A stretch of DNA of 37,135 nt, taken from NCBI GenBank assembly GCA_937896225.1, contig CALBMZ010000088.1, positions 1 to 37,135 of the forward strand, read 5' to 3'. The stretch is from an uncultured Alcaligenaceae bacterium. GTDB taxonomy: Bacteria; Pseudomonadota; Gammaproteobacteria; Burkholderiales; Burkholderiaceae_B. Both the position numbers and the translations under genes were made by a program. Positions 1 through 7,655 of this stretch are shown piece by piece; the first letter of the stretch is position 1, and every line of letters starts with the position of its first letter. Under the pieces are notes generated by a model, which was given only the letters and a program-made list of their open reading frames with translations, ran no database searches and was not told the origin of the DNA.

Positions 1-1259
1 TTTGCTTCAGTACCTGATGCTCGAATCAACACTCGCCCGGTATCGCCGATTTTCTGCTCAACCGCTTCACGTGCCTGTTTTAACCCCCCATGCGCAGCCC
101 AATCAAGCATGGGGTCAATTTCTACATTGATCATAACCTGAGGGTATAAACTCAACTCAGCAACCCATTCAGCCAAACTAACCTGGTGCTGCCTTAATGC
201 TGCCAAAACCTGCAGCGCGGCAATGATGCCATCGCCTGTTGTGTGGCAGTCCAGGCAGAGTATGTGGCCCGAACCTTCACCGCCAAATAACCAATGATGC
301 GCCTTGAGTTGCTCGATCACATATCGATCACCCACTTTTGCTCTGATAAATGGAATATTCATACGGTGCATGGCTTTTTCAAAAGCGTAATTGGTCATTA
401 GCGTACCCACCACACCTTGAACTGGAGCTATAGCAGCGCGAGCACGCACAATGGCGAACAAGATCTCGTCACCATTAAAAATTCGGCCACTGGCGTCAAC
501 CATTTGCAGTCTATCTGCATCGCCATCTAAGGCAATACCTAAATCAGCACCTTGTTCAATGACTGTTTGAGCTAACAGTTCCGGGTGCATCGCACCCACA
601 TCTTTATTTATATTAAAACCGTCTGGTTGCGCCCCAATACTATGCACCTTGGCGCCGAGTTCTTTAAAAACTGGTGCCGCAATATGGTATGCCGCGCCAT
701 TAGCTGCATCAACCACCAATTTGATACCCACTAAATCAAGCTCAGAACCAAACGTACTTTTACAAAACTCAATGTAACGACCTGCTGCATCATCAATGCG
801 TCGGGCACGACCGAGTTGATCAGATGTCACGCAAGACATGGGCTTAGCCAACTCGGCCTCAATCATTTCTTCTACTTCATCACCTAACTTCATGCCTGAG
901 GTAGAGAAGAACTTAATGCCATTGTCATCATAGGGGTTGTGAGAAGCACTAATCACTACACCTGCCACTAATCGCCAAGCCCGTGTCAAATAAGCGACTG
1001 CAGGCGTTGGAATTGGCCCAGCCAGCAATACATCAACCCCAGCGGCAGCGAAGCCCGCCTCTAACGCAGACTCAAGCATGTAACCACTAATACGTGTATC
1101 TTTGCCAATTAATATGGTTGGTCGACCACGAAGAGAAGCCGCTTGCGCAAACACTCGGCCTGCAGCGTAGCCTAATCGTAGGGCAAACTGAGGGTTAATA
1201 ATTGGACCACCGACTTTGCCACGAATGCCATCGGTACCAAAATACATTTTTGTAGTCAT
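1..1259 (-). CDS. glmM: Phosphoglucosamine mutase GlmM (3' end outside the window)
   Basis: Converts glucosamine-6-phosphate to glucosamine-1-phosphate in the cytoplasm, the step before UDP-GlcNAc synthesis for peptidoglycan and LPS. The reading frame is open to the window edge: 419 codons are visible of a family length near 445-450, so only the last 25-30 residues are missing. The N-terminus reads [14 protein letters not shown], typical of GlmM. The phosphoserine loop ISASHNP lies at about residues 103-109, with Ser106 the expected phosphorylated serine. The metal-binding DGDADR motif, the sugar-binding GEGSGH and the start of the phosphate-binding RASGTE motif are all readable. The ATG at 1259 lies 4 bases after the folP stop, so the gene is the distal member of an rlmE-ftsH-folP-glmM transcription unit, as in E. 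coli. A second in-frame ATG four codons in (1247) is a possible alternative start. Confidence 0.97.
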   Translation of the reverse strand, partial: MTTKMYFGTDGIRGKVGGPIINPQFALRLGYAAGRVFAQAASLRGRPTILIGKDTRISGYMLESALEAGFAAAGVDVLLAGPIPTPAVAYLTRAWRLVAGVVISASHNPYDDNGIKFFSTSGMKLGDEVEEMIEAELAKPMSCVTSDQLGRARRIDDAAGRYIEFCKSTFGSELDLVGIKLVVDAANGAAYHIAAPVFKELGAKVHSIGAQPDGFNINKDVGAMHPELLAQTVIEQGADLGIALDGDADRLQMVDASGRIFNGDEILFAIVRARAAIAPVQGVVGTLMTNYAFEKAMHRMNIPFIRAKVGDRYVIEQLKAHHWLFGGEGSGHILCLDCHTTGDGIIAALQVLAALRQHQVSLAEWVAELSLYPQVMINVEIDPMLDWAAHGGLKQAREAVEQKIGDTGRVLIRASGTEA

Positions 1260-1263
1260 ATTT

Positions 1264-2109
1264 TTATGAACTCATTTTTTGTTTGACGGCTTGCCAAACT
1301 TTTAAGGCGTCTTGGGTGGCATCAACGTCGTGTACACGCAATATCATGGCACCCTGATTTAACGCAATTAAAGCACCCGCAACACTGCCCACCACACGCT
1401 GATCTAAAGGCTTGTTTAGCACATTTCCAATCATAGACTTACGTGACAACCCAATCATGACCGGGAAGTCTAATGCCACAATTTGATCAAGGTGGGCCAG
1501 TATTGAATAGTTATGGTCTAAGGTTTTGCCAAACCCAAAGCCTGGGTCAATTGAAATACGATTTCGTTTAATACCGTGCTGCATGAGCACTTGGGCAGCA
1601 TGACTCAAAGCCTGCCGCACCTCTGAAACTACATCAGAGTAAGTTGGGTGGTGTTGCATACTTGTGGGCTCACCTTGCATGTGCATGATGCATAAGCCAC
1701 AGTTTGGGTGTTCACTCACAATTTGTCGAGATGTTAAGTCTCGAAACCCATCAACATTATTAATGATGTCAGCACCCGCCTCTAATGCAGCTTGCATGAC
1801 CTGGGGTTTACGAGTGTCTACTGAAATAGCAACCCCAGCATGCCTTAGTGCGTATAACACAGGCATAATGCGTTCGATTTCTTGATTTACTGTCACTGAT
1901 AGCGCACCAGGCCGAGTCGATTCACCGCCTATGTCGATAATTTTTGCGCCCTGCTCGATAAGCTTTTGTGCGTGACGTATCGCTTGGTCTGCAACAAAAT
2001 TAATCCCACCGTCCGAAAATGAATCGGGTGTGACATTAACTATACCCATAATGACGCAATGCGAGCGTTCAAAAGTGAAACGCCCGCATTGCCAAATGTT
2101 ACTTATCAT
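1264..2109 (-). CDS. folP: Dihydropteroate synthase FolP
   Basis: Condenses 6-hydroxymethyl-dihydropterin pyrophosphate with p-aminobenzoate to give dihydropteroate, the sulfonamide target in folate synthesis. The product is 281 residues, the normal family length. The pterin-binding signature [15 protein letters not shown] begins at residue 21 and the second signature [11 protein letters not shown] lies near residue 60. Further conserved segments are the DTRK strand, DPGFGFGKT, and a late VHDV. The ATG at 2109 follows the ftsH stop by 25 bases, and a weak AGGT lies about 14 bases upstream of it. Translation from the internal ATG at residue 21 would cut the pterin site close, so the longer start is preferred. 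Four bases separate the stop from glmM. folK, the enzyme one step earlier in the pathway, is elsewhere in the window (34451). Confidence 0.97.
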   Translation of the reverse strand: MISNIWQCGRFTFERSHCVIMGIVNVTPDSFSDGGINFVADQAIRHAQKLIEQGAKIIDIGGESTRPGALSVTVNQEIERIMPVLYALRHAGVAISVDTRKPQVMQAALEAGADIINNVDGFRDLTSRQIVSEHPNCGLCIMHMQGEPTSMQHHPTYSDVVSEVRQALSHAAQVLMQHGIKRNRISIDPGFGFGKTLDHNYSILAHLDQIVALDFPVMIGLSRKSMIGNVLNKPLDQRVVGSVAGALIALNQGAMILRVHDVDATQDALKVWQAVKQKMSS

Positions 2110-2134
2110 GCATCACTCATCATACCTGGCCCAG

Positions 2135-4030
2135 TTAAACCACCTCGGCTGGGTTTCCACTATTGGCGTTCGGTGCCGAACCTGTTGGTGGCACGTCTGA
2201 TGAATCAGTGTGTGTCATAGGGACCTTAGGCTGACGAGGTGGGCGACCTTCAATGATGTCGTCAATTTGATCTGAGTCGATCGTTTCCCACTCAAGAAGA
2301 GCCTTGGTCATGACCTCAACTTTATCGCGATTATTTTCTAAAATATCGCGAGCATAATTGTATTGCTGATCAATAATTTTACGAATTTGATCGTCGACTT
2401 TTTTCATGGTTGACTCAGACATGTGTGTGGTTTTCGTCACACTGCGGCCTAAGAACACTTCACCTTCATTTTCTGCATAGACCATAGGGCCCAGTTCATC
2501 TGTCATACCGTAGCGCGTAACCATGTCACGGGCAATAGCGGTTGCACGCTCAAAGTCGTTTGATGCACCAGTGGTCATTTGCTGCATAAACAGTTCTTCT
2601 GCAATACGGCCACCAAACAACACAGCAATAGTTGAGAGTAAGCGCTCTTTATCCATACTGTAACGATCAGCAACCGGCAACTGCATGGTGACGCCTAGAG
2701 CACGGCCACGAGGAATAATGGTGACTTTATGCACAGGATCAGTTTTTGGAATCATGCGAGCCACCACAGCATGGCCAGACTCGTGATAAGCGGTGTTACG
2801 ACGCTCTTCTTCAGGCATCACAAGCGAACGACGCTCAGCACCCATAATAATTTTATCTTTGGCTTTTTCAAAGTCAGACATATCGACTAAGCGACCATTA
2901 CGACGGGCGGCAAACAATGCTGCTTCGTTTACTAAGTTGGCTAAATCTGCGCCCGACATACCTGGGGTGCCACGAGCCAGAATACCCGCTTCAGTATTAG
3001 GCGCAATAGGCACTTTGCGCATATGCACTTTCAAAATTTGTTCACGACCGCGAATATCGGGGAGGGGCACAATCACTTGACGGTCAAAACGACCCGGGCG
3101 TAACAGAGCTGGGTCGAGCACGTCGGGACGATTGGTTGCCGCAATAACGATGACGCCTTGGCTGGCTTCAAAGCCGTCCATTTCGACGAGCATTTGATTC
3201 AGTGTTTGTTCACGCTCGTCATTACCGCCACCCACACCTGCACCACGTTGACGGCCAACCGCATCAATTTCGTCAATAAAAATAATGCAAGGTGAATGTT
3301 TTTTAGCATTTTCGAACATGTCGCGGACGCGAGCAGCGCCCACACCAACAAACATTTCAACAAAGTCTGAACCCGAAATACTGAAGAAGGGTACTTTGGC
3401 TTCGCCTGCAATGGCGCGCGCTAAAAGAGTTTTACCCGTACCAGGTGAACCCACCATCAAAACGCCACGAGGAATACGACCCCCTAATTTTTGAAATCTT
3501 GTCGGATCTCGCAAGAAGTCAACCAATTCTTGAACGTCTTCTTTTGCTTCATCGCAACCTGCGACGTCAACAAAAGTAGTTGTATTCGTGGTTTCATCAA
3601 GCATACGGGCTTTTGATTTACCAAAACTAAAGGCGCCGCCTTTGCCACCACCCTGCATTTGACGCATAAAGAATATCCAGACGCCAATTAGCAAGAGCAT
3701 GGGGAACCATGACACGAAGATACTCATCAGCAATGAGGGTTCGTCGCGCGCTTTACCTGACACTTGAACGCCAGCTTTCATCAGGTCAGACACCATCCAG
3801 ATGTCGCCAGGCGATGTGATCGTGTAAGGACGACCGTTGTCAGGTGTGACATGCAACACATCTGTTTGCACATCAACTTTGCGAATCTTACCAGCCTGCG
3901 CATCGTCCATAAACTGGGTGTAGCTGACTGATTCTTGCGCCACAGGCCGGCTGTCAAACTGTTTAAAAACAGTAAACAACACCAGCGCAATGACCATCCA
4001 AACCGCTATTTTTGAGAACGAATTGTTCAC
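2135..4030 (-). CDS. ftsH: ATP-dependent zinc metalloprotease FtsH
   Basis: Inner-membrane AAA+ protease that degrades misfolded membrane proteins and regulators. In enterobacteria it sets LpxC and sigma-32 levels. I place the start at a GTG (4030), giving 631 residues, because AGGAG lies 7 bases upstream and the protein then begins [13 protein letters not shown], the usual start for beta-proteobacterial FtsH. The upstream ATG at 4051 precedes that ribosome binding site. Two membrane segments flank a periplasmic domain (about residues 8-23 and 100-122). Walker A GSPGTGKT is at 194-201, Walker B FIDEID at 251-256, and a second-region-of-homology segment ends in RPGRFDR. The zinc-protease motif HESGH is at 416-420. 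The 167 bases between it and rlmE show no convincing terminator, so the two are probably cotranscribed. That gap also holds a consensus -35 hexamer (4096-4101) without a matching -10. Confidence 0.98.
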   Translation of the reverse strand: MNNSFSKIAVWMVIALVLFTVFKQFDSRPVAQESVSYTQFMDDAQAGKIRKVDVQTDVLHVTPDNGRPYTITSPGDIWMVSDLMKAGVQVSGKARDEPSLLMSIFVSWFPMLLLIGVWIFFMRQMQGGGKGGAFSFGKSKARMLDETTNTTTFVDVAGCDEAKEDVQELVDFLRDPTRFQKLGGRIPRGVLMVGSPGTGKTLLARAIAGEAKVPFFSISGSDFVEMFVGVGAARVRDMFENAKKHSPCIIFIDEIDAVGRQRGAGVGGGNDEREQTLNQMLVEMDGFEASQGVIVIAATNRPDVLDPALLRPGRFDRQVIVPLPDIRGREQILKVHMRKVPIAPNTEAGILARGTPGMSGADLANLVNEAALFAARRNGRLVDMSDFEKAKDKIIMGAERRSLVMPEEERRNTAYHESGHAVVARMIPKTDPVHKVTIIPRGRALGVTMQLPVADRYSMDKERLLSTIAVLFGGRIAEELFMQQMTTGASNDFERATAIARDMVTRYGMTDELGPMVYAENEGEVFLGRSVTKTTHMSESTMKKVDDQIRKIIDQQYNYARDILENNRDKVEVMTKALLEWETIDSDQIDDIIEGRPPRQPKVPMTHTDSSDVPPTGSAPNANSGNPAEVV

Positions 4031-4197
4031 GGCCGATCTCCTGCAATACATTTCAAAATTTGCTTCACCTCGGCAAAGGTGTTACAAAAAAAATTTGTCA
4101 AATCATTCTACCCGCAATTTTACGGTTAGACGTGTGTTAACCCTATTACCCACACAATCACATGTTACTTGCAGTCACACACAATTACCTGTGCTTT

Positions 4198-4842
4198 TTA
4201 CCGTAAATAATTTTTTAGCCCCTTTGCCACTAGGAATGTCTCAGATGACCTGTCACGCGACGCTTTGGGCTTTCGTTCAACTACACGCTTGAAATCTTTT
4301 TTAAGCAATTCAACGATTTGAGAAAAGCCTGTACCGTGGAATGCCTTCACAATTAACGCACCATCAGCCTTCAGGTTTGCTATGGCAAAGTGCTGTGCCA
4401 ATTCGCAAACGTGGGCAATTCGAGCTGAATCTGCACTGCTTACTCCTGATAAGTTGGGGGCCATATCTGAAATAACAAGGTCGACTTTTACCTGACCCAA
4501 CTTTTCAGTGAGCAATTGCGACACAATATCTTCACGAAAATCACCCAAAATGAACTCCACACCTGCAATAGGTTCCATTGGAAGCAAATCTAAGGCGATA
4601 ATACGACCATTGAGCACGCCACCTGCCCCAACCAGCCTTTCTCGAGCTACTTGAGACCAGCTACCTGGGGTTGAGCCTAAATCAACCACCACATCACCAG
4701 GGCGAAGCAGTTTTTCAGTATCGGCAATTTCAATCAGTTTAAATGCAGCACGTGCCCGATAGCCTTTTTGTTGTGCCAGTTTCACGTAGGGGTCAAGCAG
4801 ATGTTGGTTGATCCACTCTTGTGAAAATTTCTTTTTTGCCAT
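4198..4842 (-). CDS. rlmE: 23S rRNA 2'-O-ribose methyltransferase RlmE (FtsJ/RrmJ)
   Basis: SAM-dependent methyltransferase acting on U2552 of 23S rRNA (E. coli numbering) in a late step of 50S maturation. The product is 214 residues, full length for the family. The K-D-K-E catalytic tetrad can be read as Lys35 (AAFKL), Asp126 (ISDMAPN), Lys166 (IVKAFHG) and Glu201 (SSETF). The SAM-binding motif I reads [11 protein letters not shown] at about 54-64, where many homologues have DLGAAPGGWSQ. The start ATG at 4842 is only 17 bases from the ATG of divergent yhbY, so the promoters of the two genes must overlap each other or the opposite coding region. Linkage to ftsH, folP and glmM matches E. coli. 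Confidence 0.96.
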   Translation of the reverse strand: MAKKKFSQEWINQHLLDPYVKLAQQKGYRARAAFKLIEIADTEKLLRPGDVVVDLGSTPGSWSQVARERLVGAGGVLNGRIIALDLLPMEPIAGVEFILGDFREDIVSQLLTEKLGQVKVDLVISDMAPNLSGVSSADSARIAHVCELAQHFAIANLKADGALIVKAFHGTGFSQIVELLKKDFKRVVERKPKASRDRSSETFLVAKGLKNYLR

Positions 4843-4859
4843 TACCGTACAATTCCATT

Positions 4860-5447
4860 ATGTCGACACTCGAACTTACCAGCAAATCACGCAGCGCACT
4901 ACGCGGTGCTGCCCACCCACTTAAACCAGTCGTTATGATTGGTGACCAGGGTTTAACCGCCCCAGTTCTTAAAGAAATTGACTTAGCCCTCAATTCGCAT
5001 GAACTGATAAAGGTTAAAGCCGGAAGCCAAGAACGCGAAGATCGCAATAGTATCTTGACACAAATTTGTGAACAGCTCGAATGCGCAGCTGTTCATCATT
5101 TGGGCAAGACGCTTATCTTGTATCGCCCTAACGATCGTCGCACGTATGCCGAGGTATTAGGTGAAAAAATACCTAAACCTATTGCGATTGCAAAACGCAA
5201 AGCTTCAGAACCTCACACCCCTAAAAAACTAGCGGCTCAAGGCAAAACACTCGGCAAGCGATCGCGTATTGTAAAAGATACTGACGGCAACAGCGAAACA
5301 GGGCGTGCAACCCGGGTATTTTCAGCTGAAAAACCAACCCGCCCCACTCGCCGCGCAGTGGGTCAAACGGCTAAACGTGCCACACAAGCTAAGCCTCGTA
5401 GTGCCATGAGCTTGAAGTCTGGCGCACGTCGTGGTCGTACAAATTAA
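4860..5447 (+). CDS. yhbY: YhbY family RNA-binding protein with a basic C-terminal extension
   Basis: CRS1-YhbY domain protein that associates with pre-50S ribosomal subunits. The ATG at 4860 gives MSTLELTSKSRSALRG, the normal N-terminus. The longer open frame starting with GTG at 4821 runs into rlmE and is not used. The folded domain covers roughly residues 1-97 and includes VVMIGDQGLT near residue 24. The remaining ~98 residues are an extension rich in Lys, Arg, Ala and Thr, so the product (195 residues) is about twice the size of E. coli YhbY. The tail looks disordered and is probably an extra RNA contact (inference). The gene is divergent from rlmE and convergent with greA. Confidence 0.93.
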   Translation: MSTLELTSKSRSALRGAAHPLKPVVMIGDQGLTAPVLKEIDLALNSHELIKVKAGSQEREDRNSILTQICEQLECAAVHHLGKTLILYRPNDRRTYAEVLGEKIPKPIAIAKRKASEPHTPKKLAAQGKTLGKRSRIVKDTDGNSETGRATRVFSAEKPTRPTRRAVGQTAKRATQAKPRSAMSLKSGARRGRTN

Positions 5448-5477
5448 ACTTTTAAATTGAACGTTAACTGTTTTTAC

Positions 5478-5512
5478 AAGGTGATCACCTTCAAAGCATG
5501 GGGCGATCACCT
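5478..5512. terminator. Inverted repeats between convergent yhbY and greA
   Basis: The 75-base gap between the two convergent genes contains a perfect 14-base palindrome (AAGGTGATCACCTT, 5478-5491) and a second copy of its half-site, GATCACCT, at 5505-5512. AGGTGATC (5479-5486) can pair with that copy across an 18-base loop, so two alternative hairpins are possible. A bidirectional terminator is the simplest reading from position, but neither strand has a clear T-run after the stem. The assignment is therefore tentative. Confidence 0.35.
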
Positions 5513-5522
5513 CAAAATAGTA

Positions 5523-5999
5523 TTAAATGTAACGCACATCTAAAATTTCATACTCAATGACACCTGATGGGGCGTTCACTTCAACCACATCACCCACCTC
5601 TTTACCAATCAATGAGCGGGCCACAGGGCTTGAAATAGAGATCAAATTACTACGTATATCAGCTTCTAGATCACCCACAATTTGATACGTAACGCGCGCG
5701 CTCGATGTTAGGTCTTCAATATCTACCGTGGCGCCAAATACCACTTTACCGTCAGCATCAAGCTCTTTAGGGTCAATAACTTGTGCATTTGAAAGTGTAC
5801 CGTCCAATTCAAGAATTCGCCCTTCCACAAAGGCCTGGCGTTCACGTGCTGCATCATATTCTGCATTCTCTGACAAATCACCTTGTGCACGGGCCTCTGC
5901 AATGGCATTGATAACATCAGGGCGCTCGACATGCTTGAGACGATGTAGTTCTTCTTGAAGACGTTTCGCACCGGCGACGGTCATTGGTATAGCAGACAT
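5523..5999 (-). CDS. greA: Transcription elongation factor GreA
   Basis: Binds the secondary channel of RNA polymerase and stimulates cleavage of backtracked transcripts. The product is 158 residues, the exact family length. The N-terminal coiled coil carries the tip sequence GDLSENAEY with the functional acidic residues Asp41 and Glu44. The C-terminal FKBP-like globular domain ends IEYEILDVRYI. AAGGA lies 8 bases before the ATG at 5999. The gene has its own promoter-like sequence (6077-6104) and a terminator-like hairpin in its leader (6027-6051), an arrangement resembling the E. coli greA leader. It converges on yhbY. In many relatives greA follows carB directly, but here a histidine phosphatase gene on the other strand separates greA from the SDR-carB cluster. 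Confidence 0.98.
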   Translation of the reverse strand: MSAIPMTVAGAKRLQEELHRLKHVERPDVINAIAEARAQGDLSENAEYDAARERQAFVEGRILELDGTLSNAQVIDPKELDADGKVVFGATVDIEDLTSSARVTYQIVGDLEADIRSNLISISSPVARSLIGKEVGDVVEVNAPSGVIEYEILDVRYI

Positions 6000-6026
6000 G
6001 ACTGAATTCCTTAATAAAATAAATAA

Positions 6027-6051
6027 ACCCCGGCAAAGGTTAAACCGGGGT
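6027..6051 (-). terminator. Intrinsic-terminator-like hairpin in the greA leader (GraL-like)
   Basis: On the minus strand a 7-bp stem ACCCCGG/CCGGGGT with an 11-base loop is followed at once by a T-rich tract (TTTATTTATTTTATT), all upstream of the greA ribosome binding site. It lies about 20 bases downstream of a predicted transcription start near 6070, so termination here would release an RNA of about 50 nucleotides. Read-through would express greA. Confidence 0.65.
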
Positions 6052-6076
6052 CAAGTATTGTTACATTAATTGGTCT

Positions 6077-6104
6077 ATTGTAGGAAACTTTAGGAACTTT
6101 GCAA
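6077..6104 (-). promoter_or_regulatory. Predicted sigma-70 promoter of greA
   Basis: Minus strand: -35 TTGCAA (6099-6104), a 16-base spacer, and -10 TACAAT (6077-6082). The -10 matches five of six consensus bases. The expected start of transcription is near 6070, giving a leader of about 70 bases with a hairpin in the middle. The same 112-base interval must also hold the promoter of the divergent phosphatase gene at 6164. A TATATT at 6135-6140 is a weak -10 candidate for that gene, but I see no good -35. Confidence 0.5.
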
Positions 6105-6163
6105 GTACAACCCGTACTTAGCTGATCAACTGTCTATATTTTTTGTATTTTAGGTAAGTAAAC

Positions 6164-6820
6164 ATGACTGAAGTAATTATTATTCGCCACGGCGAAACGC
6201 ACTGGAACACCGAGCATCGACTGCAAGGTTGGTGCGATACAGATTTAAATGAAGTGGGGCTTGAGCAGGCTCACGCGTTAGCCAAACGCTTAGCGCATGA
6301 ACATCATCATGAAAATCGGCACATCGATCAAGTATATTCAAGTGACCTTAAACGTGCATATCAAACCGCTCAAACGGTGGCCACCGCCGTGGGGCTTGAG
6401 GTGTTAGTTGAGCCAGGTATTCGAGAACGAAATTTTGGCGTGCTAGAGGGCGTTAAGTTTAGCGAAATGTTCGAAGAACAACCCGAAGCGGCGGTGATTT
6501 GGCAACGTCGCCAACCTGACGAAGACTTGCCCCTAGGTGAGTCACTTCAAGCGTTACATGATCGTGCCATTCAAACCGTAAATGATATCGCCCGCCGTCA
6601 CCCCGAGGGTCGTATTGCATTGGTGACACATGGCGGCACGATGGATGTATTATGGCGACATGCCACCCAGTCACCTTTAGAAACGCCACGCGTTGCAAAA
6701 CTTGCCAATGCCAGCATCAATCGTATTTATGTCGGCGAGACGACTTGGCAGTTAATTGAATGGGGTGACGTGGCACACCTTGAGGGTTTTACGAACGCTA
6801 ATACAGGTTTTTTTCGCTAA
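6164..6820 (+). CDS. Histidine phosphatase family protein (GpmB-like)
   Basis: Phosphohistidine phosphatase/phosphoglycerate mutase superfamily member of 218 residues. The catalytic RHGE motif is at residues 8-11 (His9 is the expected nucleophile) and the second conserved histidine is His156 in VTHGG. The segment GIRERNFGVLEG is also characteristic of the family. Homologues are often annotated gpmB or phosphoglycerate mutase, but members of this branch also act as phosphatases on sugar phosphates, nucleotides or cofactor intermediates. The substrate cannot be read from sequence. AGGTAA precedes the ATG by about 7 bases. The gene stands alone, divergent from greA and convergent with the SDR gene. 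Confidence 0.9.
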   Translation: MTEVIIIRHGETHWNTEHRLQGWCDTDLNEVGLEQAHALAKRLAHEHHHENRHIDQVYSSDLKRAYQTAQTVATAVGLEVLVEPGIRERNFGVLEGVKFSEMFEEQPEAAVIWQRRQPDEDLPLGESLQALHDRAIQTVNDIARRHPEGRIALVTHGGTMDVLWRHATQSPLETPRVAKLANASINRIYVGETTWQLIEWGDVAHLEGFTNANTGFFR

Positions 6821-6851
6821 GCAAGTTACAAACGCTTTAACCCGTCGAATA

Positions 6852-7655
6852 TCAGCTTGACCTACGTTTTTTTCGCGGTGCGTTACTTGCTAAACGGTCG
6901 TACAAAGCGGGAGGAATCAAACGCATCAAGCGTGCCACCCACCCCATTTGCCAAGGAATAACAATATAGCGCCGACGGTGTTCAATTGCTTTTGCTGCCC
7001 GACGTGCAAAAACATCTGCAGGTAACAAGAACGGCATGTGGTAAGTGTTCACCGCTGTCATTTCGCTTTTAACGTAACCGGGCGCAATGGTGACCACTGA
7101 AACACCCTTGGGGGCCATTTCTAAACGCAGGGCTTCGCAATAGGTTGCAACAGCTGATTTAGAGGCGCTGTAAGCCCCCGCACCGGGCAAACCCCTAACG
7201 CCAGCTACGCTTGCAATGCCCACCAACCTTCCTGAGCCCAGCGCCACCATTGCAGGTATAAAAGGCTCAAATGTGGCAACGGTTGCTAAAACATTGATGT
7301 CGAATATTTCTTTAAATACTGCAAAGTCGTCAGTTGATTCTGTTAGCGTACCCGCACTCACACCCGCGTTAGCAATCACCACATCAACCGCCCCACCCGT
7401 TTGCTTCATGAAGTCTGCCGCGGCAGCATGTAAGGCCTCACGATCACGAACATCAAGCAAATAGGTGAAGTGTTGACGAGGCAAGCTGGCCACCACAGCC
7501 TCGAGCTCAGGCTGGCGGCGGGCAACCAAACCCAACACATACCCTGCTCGAGCGTATTGCAGGGCTAAGGCAGCACCCAAACCGCTGCTAGCGCCCGTAA
7601 TAAATACAGAGGGCTGGCGAGTGATTTGAGATTTACTGTTTGGCCAATGAGTCAT
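6852..7655 (-). CDS. SDR family NAD(P)-dependent oxidoreductase
   Basis: Classical short-chain dehydrogenase of 267 residues. The cofactor motif TGASSGLG is at 20-27, NAG at about 96-98, the catalytic serine is Ser149, and YSASK places Tyr162 and Lys166. The C-terminus is very basic (APRKKRRSS). The substrate is unknown. I chose the ATG at 7655, which overlaps the last 23 bases of carB in another frame. The longer frame starting at 7760 lies entirely inside carB and adds no family sequence. No strong ribosome binding site is visible, so translation may be coupled to carB. The gene is convergent with the phosphatase gene. Confidence 0.92.
   Translation of the reverse strand: MTHWPNSKSQITRQPSVFITGASSGLGAALALQYARAGYVLGLVARRQPELEAVVASLPRQHFTYLLDVRDREALHAAAADFMKQTGGAVDVVIANAGVSAGTLTESTDDFAVFKEIFDINVLATVATFEPFIPAMVALGSGRLVGIASVAGVRGLPGAGAYSASKSAVATYCEALRLEMAPKGVSVVTIAPGYVKSEMTAVNTYHMPFLLPADVFARRAAKAIEHRRRYIVIPWQMGWVARLMRLIPPALYDRLASNAPRKKRRSS

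Noticed and set aside
4073-4101. Consensus -35 TTGACA upstream of ftsH (minus strand, 4096-4101)
   Set aside because: At a spacing of 17 bases the -10 position reads CTTTGC, which does not resemble a -10; I could not support a promoter or a heat-shock type site there.
3990-4292. Plus-strand open frame of about 100 codons between ftsH and rlmE
   Set aside because: It lies antisense to both gene ends and has no good ribosome binding site; it looks like a chance frame in A+T-rich DNA.
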